A stretch of DNA of 64,000 bases from Stagonosporopsis chrysanthemi (GCA_022560025.1 JAFISE010000002.1:1-64000); one strand, 5' to 3'; shown: positions 22,614 to 34,085, counted from the first letter of the stretch. The notes: generated by a model from the letters alone, not told the origin. Numbers and translations are program-made.

Positions 22614-24356
22614 TTAATAAACGTAGCGGAAGCTCCTCATCTCCTTGTCCGTCAAATCGGCAAAATTCATGTCCCCAGCCTCATCTGCAGAGATACCCTC
22701 AAGGCCGGTCTCGCGATCACGCTTCTTGTTCTCCCGAATCAGGTAGATGCGCAGTACAAAACACAAGACAAACGCTGCGCCACAGCAGACCATCATGGCG
22801 AGAAAGCCAGACGGGTAGCTGGGAGCCTCTTTCGCAAAGAATAGCTGCGGGCCAATGATGTTTCCTGTGCAATAGGCGATAAAGATCTGGAGCGGTCAGC
22901 ACCCTTCATTTGGACTTCGGACATTGGAACGAGTCGAGTCAACCTACCATTGCGTTCGCAGTGTTCTTCTTTGTGAACCCACCAATATTGCCACTGGACA
23001 TGCTCAAAACCATCGGAAAATTTGCTGAAAAAGCAATGCAAAGGCAGTAGCCCATGAATCGCGACCAGATTTGTGACGGTTGAATTTCTCGGATCATGAC
23101 GGCGCCCACGAGTGCGATGGCAAGATTCCAAGCCATAAAGTATGTGCGGGTGTTACGAAAGTAAGTACTGCCTGCAGTCCCGATAATAACGAAGATGCCT
23201 TGGAAGACTTGCCCAAGCATTTGCACTAGCAACGTGTTCAGAGTTGAGAAGCCCATGCCCTTGATGACAATGGATCCGAACTAGGGACTCGTCAGTGGAC
23301 CTATAAGGCATACTCGGGTGGGGATTCGTACACCGTGTAGTCCGCCATTCGCGATATTTTGCGCGAGCTGGATGGCTACCAGCAGCCAAATCTTGACGTC
23401 AAGTAGTGCCTCAATCGACTGACTCCATTTCCATGTGTTGTTCTTAATACCGGTCATGTTTTCTTGTATGCGATCGACAGCTTTGATCCGGTCGGAAGGG
23501 TTGAGGAATCGTGCGCTCGATGGCTCGTTGGGAAGAAAGAAGTAGATGGCGATCGACCACGCCATAGTGAGTGCTCCGAACAACAAGAAGACAGCCTGCG
23601 TTCAAGTCAGAAGCGATTGTTTCGTCTCACGGACATCAACATACCTTCCACGGCTCGATGCTCCGAACATGTCCAACAGCGTACGCAAGTACACCGCCAA
23701 AGATTCCGGCGACGACGTTGCCCATGAACCAAGCCCCATGCCGCAGGGGTTGTTCTGACCTTTTGTACCACATAGCTACAATGACGGTCAATCCAGGACC
23801 GATGGCAGCCTCAGCAGCACCGAGGAAAAAGCGAATGGCAAGTAGGCCCTCGGCATTGAAGCATGCAGCGGTAAGCATAAGTATTGCACCCCATACAAGA
23901 CTGCCAGCGATCAGTTTTGTAACGAAATTCCGATTAGAAGGACCTACACAGAGACTGCAATCGTGCGGGCGACTGGATAGCGTACCATCAAGGCTGCCGC
24001 AGGGTAGGATGCGGCCAGATAACCAAAATAATATATGCCGCTAGCCCAACTGTACTCTCCTCCACTCATGCTGAGGTCGCTCTGTAGTCCCATAATGGCA
24101 GTATAGCCTAAGGCTGACTTGTCGAGGAACTGGAACATATACGATAAGCCCATGATAGGCAGCAGGCTGTAAGGCTCAGTATTTCGATCTTTGATATCTG
24201 TGTTGAGATGTTCTTGACTTACTTCAAGTCAATTTTGCGTAAGATGCGACGATCTTCTTCAGGACTAAGTGCTTCTCTAATGTCAACGACGTCGCCGAGA
24301 TCATGATCCTTCTCTTGATACTCCTGGCTGTCCCTCTTTTCATTTGCTAAAGACAT
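22614..24356 (-). CDS. Dal5-like MFS permease (anion:cation symporter family)
   Basis: Six exons (minus): 24223..24356, 23948..24166, 23645..23900, 23332..23595, 22948..23280, 22614..22886; all phases close; 492 aa. A hydrophilic N-terminus of about 45 residues is followed by the typical first helix DLNLLPIMGLSYMFQFLDKS, with the DKSALGY turn characteristic of allantoate permease/ACS family members. Also seen: RFFLGAAEAAIGPGL, MWYKRSEQPLRHG, FLPNEPSSARFL and the C-terminal IFIAYCTGNIIGPQLFF helix. About 12 membrane helices. Family members take up carboxylates such as allantoate, nicotinate, pantothenate or related organic anions at the plasma membrane. Its neighbours are a Zn2Cys6 regulator and an M20 amidohydrolase, which suggests uptake and hydrolysis of one N-acyl or amide substrate; the substrate itself cannot be read from sequence. 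One donor (GTACGA) is weak. Confidence 0.9.
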
Positions 24357-24790
24357 AATGTGAGGAAGGTAGTCTCGATCGATCCTCTGAAGTGTAGGAT
24401 AGTCCAAGTGAAGATGATGTGTCTGCTTAATCTGTTGGAAAGTGTGTTCTTATAGAGGATGTTTATCGGAGCTGGCGCATGTAACACGCTTGGCAGTTTG
24501 ATAAGTATCCTAAGCCTAAGGCTCTAGATACGCATGCCGGTTCAAATGCGGGGATGTTGATAGCAGTCGGTTGACGATAAACGGGAGTTGCACACGGAAT
24601 TGACTACTCTGCACTACACTGCGAGACCCAAGGCACGTGACGTGCCGAGAAAGCAAATAAGCGCTTCTTAGGTCCAATCAGGTCTAGCGAGTGTGGTTCG
24701 TCGCCAAATCCATGTATGGATCGATGCCAACGATAATGAATGATAATTGAGTTTGGTCAGACAATAACTGGCTCTCTTGTTGTCGCAGTA
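24357..24790. other. Promoter of the Dal5-like gene and 3' end of the regulator gene
   Basis: Head of the permease gene faces the tail of the regulator gene. No ORF; several CTTATC/GATA-like hexamers are absent or weak here, unlike in the divergent promoter at 26504-26855. Confidence 0.45.
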
Positions 24791-26503
24791 TCAACCCAGG
24801 ACAAACACTTCGTTCTGCTCCATCTGCGCTCTGACGTCGACGCGTTGGCCACTACGTCGTTGCATAGGGAGGACCTTTACTAGGAAGCGATGCGCACGCT
24901 CGTAGTTTTTTCCAAAAAGCCGAAAGTTTTCAAAGCGCTCTAATACAAACTTCTGATGTAACATGTCCTGGGTCTCGAGAGCCGCCATGAACAATGGCCA
25001 TGCAACTCTCAAATTAGGCTGGTCGCCACCGTGCGTGAAGTCCTGAAAACAAAGGTTCATGATCTCCTGTAAAGCGTGGCGCTGCCGAGCATCCATGGGT
25101 TGATCGAAAGCCGTCAGGCGTTTAAAGTCCAGAACGACAGCATAATATATGGGTACGATTGCTCGCATGTTAGCCACTAATCGATGACTGTTGTCGGTCT
25201 CTAAGGACAACTCGTGAGCCACCTCCATTATTTCTCTGAAGAGATCGCCAACTTCGTCAATAGAATCTTCGACCATATGAGCTTGGTCTGTCGCTAAGTC
25301 AGGCTGGTCGCGGTACAGAGTCGCAAGCTGAGCGTTCAAGAATCGCAGATATGCACAATGACCCAGTAAAGCGTAGACATTGCGGTTTTCAACATCGTCG
25401 ACAAGCTCCGCTTGAGGATATGCGTCGCCCCACGCTAGTCGATACAAGGAATTTGAGTAGTGATGAAGACGTGCCACCGCCTTTATAGGATCCTTGGACC
25501 GCATGCGAGAATCTTTGGGTTTTGAAAGCAGCATGTTGAGTATCGCCTCATTCACGTGGCCACCAACACCAGACGTTGCCGCTGCCGCGTCGAGTAACAC
25601 GATCCAGATCAGGACACGTGCTGCGTAAATTGATATCTTCGACTCTCTGCCTGACTGATCCGTCCTTAAAACTGCTGGACTTTGTTCTTGTACTCCGAAC
25701 TTATGTGGAGGGAGTTGAAGCAGATTACCGCTTCGCGACTGTAGTAGTGACGCCACACCTTGGAGATGACTTAAATAAGCTCTACAACTCTCGTCACCAA
25801 ATTGCTGCTCATATAGTAGCATCAACCAGAGAGTAGTCAGAATCGTGTCAAGGTCCTTGGTGGTGGCATTGGATGGCACGATTGCATCTGCCATCAGCAT
25901 GAGGGCCTGACCGTAGTGGTTTGATGCAGCATGTAGAGCGCCGCCTAAAGCTTGATGCCGTTGGAAGTCCTTCTCTTGATGTCCGAGGGCAACTACCATG
26001 TGCATTACCATTGGCTCGCTTTGCGCAATCTTGAACATGAGTGATATTAGTGAGTATTCCGGATTTTTGGTGTGATGCAGCTTGGCGAAATCGGTTCGAA
26101 AGTAGTGGATAGCTTCGTAGTCTTCAGCGCATAACTCCAGACTGCATCTGACAGTATCATTCGTGGTCCCTGTTCGATCGATTGTAGCTGATCTTGGAGT
26201 GAAAGCCTCTGGTACCGGGGGGGAATCAAATGCTTCCTGGACCGAGTTCGAGACGGCAGGTGAGGCTTCATTGCTGATTGGAGACAAGGTGCTGGGTGCA
26301 GAGCTTGTACTGCGATTTGCCCTGCGACGCTCAGCGAGTGTTGGTCGCGGTGCATAGTCGCATTGCACGTCCCGTCGTTCGCAACGCCCGCAGATAGGGC
26401 GGCGCTGATCGCAGCGCTTTTTCACAGTAGGGCTGCGACATGTCCAGCATCCTGCTCTGCTACGGCGCTGTGTCTTACAAGCATGATCCACATCTGTGGC
26501 CAT
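24791..26503 (-). CDS. Zn2Cys6 transcription factor with fungal-specific regulatory domain
   Basis: Single exon, 570 aa. The N-terminal binuclear zinc cluster uses Cys19, 22, 31, 38, 41 and 48: spacing C-x2-C-x8-C-x6-C-x2-C-x6-C. The usual first loop is x6, so this cluster has two extra residues (RSPTVKKR). After a Ser/Pro-rich linker (about 60-115) comes a long helical region of the fungal-specific transcription factor kind, including the LTTLWLMLLYEQQFGDE stretch. Probably a nuclear activator. It is divergent from the M20 amidohydrolase gene, sharing a 352-bp promoter, and its 3' end faces the start of the Dal5-like permease gene, so it is the likely regulator of both. No intron, in contrast to its neighbours. 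Confidence 0.9.
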   Translation of the reverse strand: MATDVDHACKTQRRSRAGCWTCRSPTVKKRCDQRRPICGRCERRDVQCDYAPRPTLAERRRANRSTSSAPSTLSPISNEASPAVSNSVQEAFDSPPVPEAFTPRSATIDRTGTTNDTVRCSLELCAEDYEAIHYFRTDFAKLHHTKNPEYSLISLMFKIAQSEPMVMHMVVALGHQEKDFQRHQALGGALHAASNHYGQALMLMADAIVPSNATTKDLDTILTTLWLMLLYEQQFGDESCRAYLSHLQGVASLLQSRSGNLLQLPPHKFGVQEQSPAVLRTDQSGRESKISIYAARVLIWIVLLDAAAATSGVGGHVNEAILNMLLSKPKDSRMRSKDPIKAVARLHHYSNSLYRLAWGDAYPQAELVDDVENRNVYALLGHCAYLRFLNAQLATLYRDQPDLATDQAHMVEDSIDEVGDLFREIMEVAHELSLETDNSHRLVANMRAIVPIYYAVVLDFKRLTAFDQPMDARQRHALQEIMNLCFQDFTHGGDQPNLRVAWPLFMAALETQDMLHQKFVLERFENFRLFGKNYERAHRFLVKVLPMQRRSGQRVDVRAQMEQNEVFVLG

Positions 26504-26855
26504 GAGCGTGGAGGCATCCGGTTCCGATTACAAGGAGACATTCGCGGGGGAGTGCGACGTGCTGCCTATCTCGTGGACGACGGGAGCGCAGCGTGAAAAG
26601 TGGGGCGTGCTTGCGACCGACCTCGGTGCGCTTATTTTTAAGCGCTCCTTATCTGACGGCATCTCGAAGCGCTCGACGGAATATGCGAACATCAAATGCA
26701 TCGTATGCCGAACATCATGTTGCAAAGCTACAAGAGCCCTTCGCTATCGACCATAATCATCGATAACCACTCGTTCTCCTCCATAGCTGGGGTCTTGATT
26801 TGCCCTTCCGACGTGAAGCAAGAACATCTCGAATTTGCACCTTACATCAACCAAC
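26504..26855. promoter_or_regulatory. Divergent promoter with GATA sites and repeated AGCGCT
   Basis: This 352-bp gap separates the start codons of the regulator (26503, minus) and the amidohydrolase (26856, plus). It contains CTTATC (GATAAG on minus) at 26648-26653 and GATAA at 26762-26766, the core recognised by AreA/Gln3-type nitrogen regulators, and two copies of AAGCGCTC at 26640-26647 and 26667-26674, each with the palindrome AGCGCT. A CGGTTCCG everted pair lies near 26519. Function is inferred from position and motif only. Confidence 0.45.
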
Positions 26856-28224
26856 ATGGGAGCTCAATGTAGGGCGCAAAACGACAAGGCTGATATACTG
26901 GAAGAATCTCGATCGACCATAGCTTCTACGATCAACGGAGCTGACGCTGATCTGTATAAAGTCAATAGAGCTCTTCACGAAAACCCCGAATTGGGATTCG
27001 AAGAGCATTTTGCTCATGAGACTATCACGTCCTATCTATCCTCACTCGGTTTCAACGTCAAAGAGCATGCATACGGACTCGAGACTAGCTTTGAGGCAGA
27101 GTACGGTGCAGGTGGACGTCTGGTCATCATCTGCGCTGAGTACGATGCACTTCCAGGAATTGGGCACTCATGTGGTCACAACCTGATTGCAACTTCTTCA
27201 ATTGCTACCTTCATTGCTGCTGCTGAAGCGATGAAGAAGCACAACATCAACGGACGACTACGTATTCTCGGTACTCCAGCAGAAGAGGGTGGAGGCGGAA
27301 AAGCTAGGCTCATTGATGCTGGTGCCTTTCCCAGTGACACAGCTGCGGCAATAATGGTATGCATCGACTCGTGCAATTTAGACAGAACCTTTCGTTGTTG
27401 ACTCATCGTAGGCCCATCCGATAGCAGCACATCAAATATTCGATAAGCCTGGTCAGTATCAAGGTCTGGCGGGCCTCAAACTGATCGCAAGTCACAAGTT
27501 CAAGATTGAGTTCAGGGGCAAACCGGCGCACGCCGGAGGAGAACCCTGGAACGGAATCAATGCTTTGGACGCGGCAGTCTCGGCATATACAAGTGTTGGC
27601 CTGCTCAGACAACAGATGGAGCCCGATGAACGAGTGCACGGCGTTATTGAAGCTGGAGGCACCGTGCCAAACGTAATCACGGAGTACACACGGATGAACT
27701 GGAACGTTCGCAGCCCCACGATAGAGCAAGCAGATAAGCTGCTTGCTCGTGTGAAGAACTGTTTTGAAGCAGCGGCTTTGGCTTCCGGATGTCAGCTGAA
27801 GTATATTGTGTAAGTGCATGCAACACAACCGCGGCAGCCACGTCTTTCTACAATGCTAATAATCGATAGCTCGCCTACATACCTGAATCTTCGTGCGAAC
27901 AAGACATTGTGTGAGGTGTATGCTCAAGACATGGATACGTTCGGAACGAAGATTCAAGTCAACCAAGAGAAGATGATGAATGCTTCGACAGACATGGGCA
28001 ACGTGTCTCACATTGTGCCTAGTTTTCACGGTGCCTTTGTAATTCCCGCTGAGAATGACGTCTCAGCCCACAACCCCGCGTTTGCGGCATGCGCAGGTAC
28101 AAATGGAGGCCATGCTGCGGCCTTGAACTGCGCAAAAGGCATGGCGATGCTGGCCCTGAGAGTGCTGACAGATGAAGATGTTGCAAGGAGGGCAAAGGAG
28201 GATTTTGCACAGAAGGATGAGTGA
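26856..28224 (+). CDS. M20 family metallo-amidohydrolase (PM20D2/aminoacylase-like)
   Basis: Exons 26856..27356, 27412..27809, 27870..28224; phases 0 and 2 close; 417 aa. M20 features: ALHENPELGFEE near the N-terminus, the metal ligand segment GHSCGHN (103-109), the catalytic/metal Glu pair in GTPAEEGGGG (Glu143-144), the dimerisation-domain motif KPAHAGGEPWNGINALDA, and a C-terminal His segment GTNGGHAAAL. No signal peptide, so cytosolic. Family members remove acyl or dipeptide groups from amides, using one or two zinc ions. The translation start is ATG at 26856 (MGAQ). Together with the permease and the regulator this looks like a small uptake-and-hydrolysis group, probably nitrogen-controlled given the GATA sites upstream. 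Confidence 0.9.
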
Positions 28225-29142
28225 CGAGAATATATTATAACGCGTTATGATGTCTGATCAACATTCTCCCCATAAGTACCTGAGGCAATACTCCAAATTT
28301 GGTGACAGTATCGACCATTCTCATGATCGATGACGTCACAAACATGTACCCTATGGACTATTGCGCTAGGCACGTTTTTGCGCCTCGCTTCCCTTCCCAG
28401 CCACCAGCAAACAATCGAGGGAATACATCAGTGATGCAGTACTGGCCAAAAGTGCTGTAGAAGCTGAACATCATCGTGACCGAACCCCCAAGACTGCCTG
28501 ACCTGAGCCCTCGCCACAGTCCGATCTCTACAAACTATCGGACGTCCTAAGGTCGGTTTGGATGGATTTATCACCAACGGCCCGGGAAGCCTTGACTCGG
28601 CCCGTGCTCAGGATTGCGACCCTTTCACCCTGGAAAATTGACATCGTTCCAATGTGTCAATGACACGCCGAGATCCGTCCAAGCAGCTCATTGATATAGG
28701 GTCCTTCTACGTCCTATGGGATCGTCATTTGAATGAGACATGAAGGTCGAAGAAAGGAAATTCAAGAACGACTGTTGCTTGGCGGGAGAAGTCAAAACCA
28801 CGCAATTCATGATCATCGCAGTCATCTCAGCCTGCGCATGTTTGCAAGAAAACGCCCGGCTCGCGCCGCGTCTCCTACTCCAGTCGAACGCCAGCTCACG
28901 CGTACGCCCCTCGATCCGGTGGGCTCGACTGACAAGGCAGCGAATAAAGAGCGCAAGCTCCACATCTCCAACCAATCAGCGTCCGCTACGTTGAGAATCC
29001 TAGGCAGTGCTGGGTCACCGTACTTTGTTGCGCATGCAAAGCCACCCAGGCTTGGGAGCCCAAAGCTGCTGATCATCGACCCTTAAATGCTGGTTGACCC
29101 CGGATTCCGATGATTCAAAGCATCGATTGCTAGTCTAGCAAC
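28225..29142. other. Gene-free interval
   Basis: 3' flank of the amidohydrolase gene and 5' flank of the DUF7923-like gene. Open frames here are antisense or short and lack conserved motifs. Confidence 0.5.
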
Positions 29143-30428
29143 ATGGCAGATGTTCCACCTCCAGCGCCGGCTCCACCGACAACAGTGACAGCACTGGCCC
29201 TCGTACCGCCTGCAACGCCTTCCCCAGGCCCCTTGTCGTATCGCGAACGCCTTGCACAGTTCAGGATTCTGGAAGAGAAGAGGTTCGAACTTATTGAGGT
29301 GGCTGAATCCAGTGATTCGATACCACACCGACCTAACCATGGCAGGAACTACTTGACAAACTGGAGAAAACCGAAGCACGCCTAGCCCAGACTGAGCTAG
29401 ACCTCAACTCCGAGCAAAACGTTCGTCGTACGCTGCAGGCTGAGGTTCATGAGGCAAAGACAAGGGAAGAAGCTCTAGCGCAAAAACAAGTCAGACTAGC
29501 CTTCCTCGGCTAGCTTCGTTGCTCACACTTAACAGGCCAAACGTCCATTCGTGCTAGTTCTTATCGACGTAGATGCTGAGGGATTCCTGGTGAGTTTTCT
29601 GCCTTCGGTTTGATCAGTATGTTATTGACTCTTGCTAGTTCCAGGACAAGTACATCACAAGGAAGGCTCAAGGTGGCGAAGCCCTCGCAGACGAGCTACT
29701 CATCCGAACGCGAGAGTACCTAAGGCCACAGTTCGAAGATGCAGACAGCGTGGATATCATCGTACGAGTTTATGCAAACCTCGAAGGCCTAGCAAAATAC
29801 CTGGTACGACAGGACAAGATCAGCAACCTTGGATCGCTGCGTGCCATGTCGACGTCTTTTAGTGGACGAATAGCAAGTTTCGACTTTGTCGATGTTGGTG
29901 TCGGCAAAGAAGGAAGCTCCGGGCGGAAAATACGAGGTTGGTTCGATCACAGACATTTGACTTGTACTAAACTTACGTTTTACAGAAAACCTCTCGTTCT
30001 TCACCGCGAACTCTCACCTGCGGCACGTGATCATCGGATGTTCGCCAGTCGACCTCCCTGCTGCCCTCTTGTCGACTCTCCCTCTTGACAAGGTCACATT
30101 GATCGAGTCTTTGCCCCTTCCCTCTGCACTCACTACCCTACCTCTAAAAACTACGAAACTTTCTACAATATTCCCACCTCCACCAAGACCGAAGTCGCCT
30201 CGCCCTACCGGCCGCAACGGGCCACAACTTCAACTCATGCAGCAAGAAGATGACAGTGGAGGCCAGACGTGGCTCGTCATTCAGCCCGAGCGAAACGACA
30301 GTCGAGGTCATCGTGACTCCAAGCGGCGGGGCAGGAGTGAAGATGAAGCGTCCAACATCAGCATATCGATCGGTCCAGACAATAGCGTCAGTGTCGATAG
30401 CGGTCATAGCAGGCGGACCATGAGATGA
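29143..30428 (+). CDS. DUF7923-like protein (CCCH zinc finger protein N-terminal domain, no finger seen)
   Basis: Five exons: 29143..29298, 29346..29489, 29536..29589, 29639..29936, 29986..30428; 364 aa. A Pro-rich start, then a coiled coil (about residues 45-100, ELLDKLEKTEARLAQTELDL), then the conserved domain: RPFVLVLIDVDAEGFLFQDKYI, VDIIVRVYANLEGLAKYL, SFDFVDVGVGKE, and HVIIGCSPVDLPAALL. This domain is known from ascomycete proteins that usually end in one or more C-x8-C-x5-C-x3-H fingers; here the C-terminal 90 residues are a low-complexity Arg/Asp/Ser tail with no Cys/His finger. One donor (GTCAGA, end of exon 2) is weak but its phase and the joined domain support it. The DV-D motif and Rossmann-like strands suggest a NYN/PIN-like nuclease fold, which is inference. 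Confidence 0.8.
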
Positions 30429-31103
30429 GCTTTGGGTCATCATGACTCGGTATACCAAGGTCGGTCTGGCCAGCCATGGTCTGGCCGTTGCGGCACGTAT
30501 GGTAGACGGAAATTGGTAGTATGGCATAGTATAGCATAGCACAGCATAGCGTTTGTTCTGATTGACTAAAAGAAAATCAGTAGTGTTGGCATATGTGTAA
30601 ACAAGGTAGAGTGCCCGTCTTCAAGAGCAGTATGTATGACGATCAAGCATTGTGAGTTAGCGGCATCTCACACAAACTGTGCTCATCGAGTCGCAGGTAC
30701 GTGAAGGACTTTCTCTAGATCTTGTACGTACGAGCATACTGTGTGTTTCATGAACCCGAAGAAAGCACCGCAGATATGTTACCACGCTAGTACCCGCTGG
30801 GGAGACGCACATCAGTCCTCACGCGGAGCACGTCATTCGCTAACCAATTGAACGCGACACGCTTATCCAACATCGCCCAACTACCAGCATGCGTGCAATA
30901 CCAAGCGGCTATTGCGCAAGGATGCCGTTCATATAAAAACTCTATGTGTCCCAGAACGTCGGAACGCGAGTTTTGTGTACCATAGCTGCGGTTGCTGCAC
31001 TTGGGTTCCACGAGTTGAACACGGCTTCTCTAGCGTGTGTATTCACAACGTCGAGGGTCGCAATCAGCACATGTCCTTCGCGTTTGCCCATCAGCCATCG
31101 AAC
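30429..31103. other. Gene-free interval
   Basis: Contains a short run of CATAG pentamers (about 30525-30550) and the promoter of the transporter gene; no ORF supported. Confidence 0.5.
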
Positions 31104-32553
31104 ATGTCTGACCAAGAGCATCACGCTGTGCAAGACAATGCGTCGGCGGGACGCAGCAAAGAGCCGAGTCAGTCCGATATATACTGCCACGTGCGGAAAT
31201 GCATTCTGACGAACATCAACAGTCAAATGGTATCGCACGCCGTTCTACAACGCCACTATTCTCGGCTTCTGCAGTTTCGCAGCGCCCGGGCTTTGGGGTG
31301 CAATGAATTCTCTCGGCGCAGGCGGTGCCCAAGAACCGTACCTTGTCAATACCGCCAACGCTCTGACTTTCTGCCTCATGATTGTGTCTTGCTGGTTCAC
31401 TTCCTCGCTAGTCAAGTACATCGGAATCAAAGGTGCCCTCGTCGTCGGGACCATTGGCTTCGCGCCGTACAGCGCAGGCCTCTACACGAACAACAGATTT
31501 GGCACCGAGTGGCTCGTTATCCTCGGCGCGGCGCTATGCGGCGTCTCAGCTGGTATCTTCTGGGCAAGCGAAGCGGCGATTGCAATATCTTTTCCTGAGC
31601 CGAAAAACAGAGGAAGGATGATCGCGTACTGGATTACCTGGACGTGCGTGGGTCGTATCATGGGTGGTGCGATCAATCTGGGCCTGAATCATGAGCAGAA
31701 CACAGCAGGAAAGGTCGGGTACACGGTGTATCTGATCTTCATTGCGCTGCAGTGTCTTGGCCCTTTCGTTGCCATGTTGTTGAATCGCCCAGATCAAGTA
31801 CAGCGCTCGGATGGAGTGCCGGTGGTGCTGCAAATCGACGACAACCCCTGGCAGGAGATCAAGGCGACTACAAGGGCGTTCTTGAAAAAGGAGTTTCTGT
31901 TGCTGGTTTTCTGGATCGGCCAGGGTGTTTACAGCGAGGCTGTGTACTACACCTACATCGCTCTGTGGTTTAGCGTGCGCGCTCGTTCTTTGGGATCATT
32001 CTTGTCCGGCGTCGTTGCTATCATCGTCACCAATCTGCTCGGCGTGTGGCTTGACACGCACAGCGTAGCGCTGAAGAAGCGAGCGCGCTGGGCATTTGCA
32101 GTTATCATGGTCACGCAGGGGGCATGGTGGATATGGCTCACGATCAATGTGACACAGTACTCTCGGTCCGGTGCGCTCTTCGACTGGGCAGATGAGGGCT
32201 TTGGTCGCGCGTTTGCGCCTTTCATCTTCCTTGTTGCAGGCTTCCAGCTCAACTACAACTTCGCGTTCTTCTTGATCGGCCAGATCTCGGACAGCCCACA
32301 GGAAACTATTCGTTTAGCTGCGCTGCTGCGAGGAACCGAGTCTGCTTGGCAGGCACTGAGTTACGGGCTGAACGCGCTCCCTGTCTTCGCAGCTACTGGT
32401 GGAACGTACTTTAATTTCGGGCTTTGGGCGGTGGCGCTGGTCCCTGCGTGGTTCGTCGTCAAGACCATTGGTGTGAAGAGATACAACGACGAAGCTGACT
32501 TTGGAGGTGTGGAGAGGAGGCAAGAGACGATTGGCGAAAAGGGTGTGTTGTAG
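31104..32553 (+). CDS. UNC-93-like MFS membrane protein
   Basis: Exons 31104..31167 and 31223..32553, phase 1 intron of 55 bp (GTCAGT/CAACAG, branch TCTGAC); 464 aa. The short N-terminus (MSDQEHHAVQ...) is hydrophilic; the first helix follows KWYRTPFYNATILGFCSF. UNC-93/DUF895 signatures: APGLWGAMNSLGAGG, FWASEAAIAISFPEPKNRGR, and FAPFIFLVAGFQLNYNFAFFLIGQ, with 11-12 membrane helices in all. Fungal members are predicted plasma-membrane or vacuolar transporters or channel-associated proteins without proven substrate. An upstream in-frame alternative start within the same exon was not needed because the phase 1 donor fits the ATG at 31104. Confidence 0.88.
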
Positions 32554-32949
32554 CGATTTCTAGAGCGGAACACTCGGGATCCCGATTAATTGTGTTCGAA
32601 TTGCCAACGTGATGCAAATTAGAAAAAATGAGAACATTGACGTGCAAGCTCTTCGACTCAACCGCGATTTGCTGTGAGGCCTCTGCACCAGGCAAAGCGG
32701 CTTATCGAAGGCCCCTTGATACAAGCATTGTCACTTGAGGTTTCCAGAAACGTCGATGACAGAACGATGCAATCGCTTAGACAATGCGATTGCGTTGTTG
32801 TTTGACGACAACGATCAATGACGCCAAGACCAAGCTAGCCTGATTCTGCACAGCTTTTGCCATCCCTTCTCATTCCAGGTGACTTCGTTCTTTCATCAGA
32901 GCACGTGTTGAGTTTAACACTTGCATTTTGTGTAGCGTTTTCGTACAGC
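32554..32949. other. Intergenic region
   Basis: 3' flank of the transporter gene and leader of the mitochondrial RRM gene. A short palindrome-like pair of GATTGCG/CAATGCG near 32770-32800 is the only structure noticed. Confidence 0.45.
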
Positions 32950-34085
32950 ATGGTTTCAAATCTACGATCTTTTGCGCGAAGGATCCCTGCGATCGCTCGA
33001 TTGAATACGCCCACGCCCTCTGCTACAGCAAGAAGCATCTTTCATTACCATCCAAGGACGGTATCATGTACTGGTAGACGTAGTTTGCACACCGACGAAG
33101 TACCGGGAGAGGCCCCTGCAAACCAGATACCCGTTCAACAGATCAGCCCACTCCCGGAGGCCCCTCGAGAATCACTCAATTCTGAGTGGCGCCACCCTCG
33201 CTTTGGCTTTGCTGCAGCCGACTTCCCACATCTCCTCTATATCAAGCTGCCTCGAACTGCCACCAAGGACGATGTAGAAGCTTTGATTACCAGAGCAGGA
33301 CTTCGAAAGTAGGTCAGACATCAAAGATTCGCCTCTCACAATTTACTGATGCATTTCGTAGCGTGCAAATCTTCATGTACTACTTTCTCGAGAATGGCAA
33401 GCCGGAAGACTTCTGTTTTCTGAGGTTCGAAGATCGATGTGATCTCGACACTGCGATTGCGTCCCTGTTTCGTTTTACTTTGTTGGGCTCCGATGTCAAA
33501 CCCCGAAAATTCAGTCTGTGGAGGGCTCCCGCGCAAGTACCGAATCTCCTGGCGGGTTGGCTACCGTCGCCATCCAGCGATCTAGGTACTCGACAAATTC
33601 GACCCCCAAGAGCAGAGCCTCCAAAAATTCTGCCTACGTTGATGAACGGTCAATGGATACAATTCCTGGGCATACCGGTGAAATTAAAAGAAGGGGATGC
33701 TTATTCTAGAGTTGCAGAGGCATTCTACCAGCAGTTTCATCATCTCGATGTCTTGGGCATAACAACGCCGAGACCGCATCGCAAACACGGTGTGTGCTGT
33801 AAGATTTTGTTTGGAGATCGAAATGATGCAAGGGCAGCACGCGCGCTACATGTGCAAGGCAAGTTCATGGGGAAGCCTGGAAATGCGAAAACCTACAGGG
33901 GAGGGCCTGAAGTGCACAAGGCACTTTGGGATTATCGCCAGACCTTACCTGACGACTTGCCGGCAGAGGAGACTCAGGATCTGTTGGAGAAAAGATTCGA
34001 ACAAATCCATCCGGACCCTGCAGATGCCAAGCGATGGGTAGACTATCCAACACCGGAATCGGCTGTTGGAGTCAAAGACGGCTAG
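32950..34085 (+). CDS. Mitochondrially targeted RRM-domain protein
   Basis: Exons 32950..33308 and 33362..34085, phase 2 intron GTAGGT/TCGTAG; 360 aa. The N-terminus (MVSNLRSFARRIPAIARL) is Arg-rich, free of acids and amphipathic, as expected of a mitochondrial presequence. An RNA-recognition-motif fold spans about 93-175: RNP2-like LLYIKLP and RNP1-like DFCFLRFE with the right spacing. The remaining 180 residues (after a Pro-rich linker) are mixed alpha/beta with no recognised family, containing ILPTLMNGQWIQFLGIPVKL. The gene may encode a factor for mitochondrial RNA processing or translation; that role is inferred from the two signals only. ATG at 32950 chosen because upstream in-frame codons are only TTG. 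Confidence 0.75.

Noticed and set aside
22614..28224. Secondary-metabolite cluster
   Set aside because: No polyketide synthase, peptide synthetase, terpene cyclase or similar core enzyme is present in the window; the genes fit nutrient use better.
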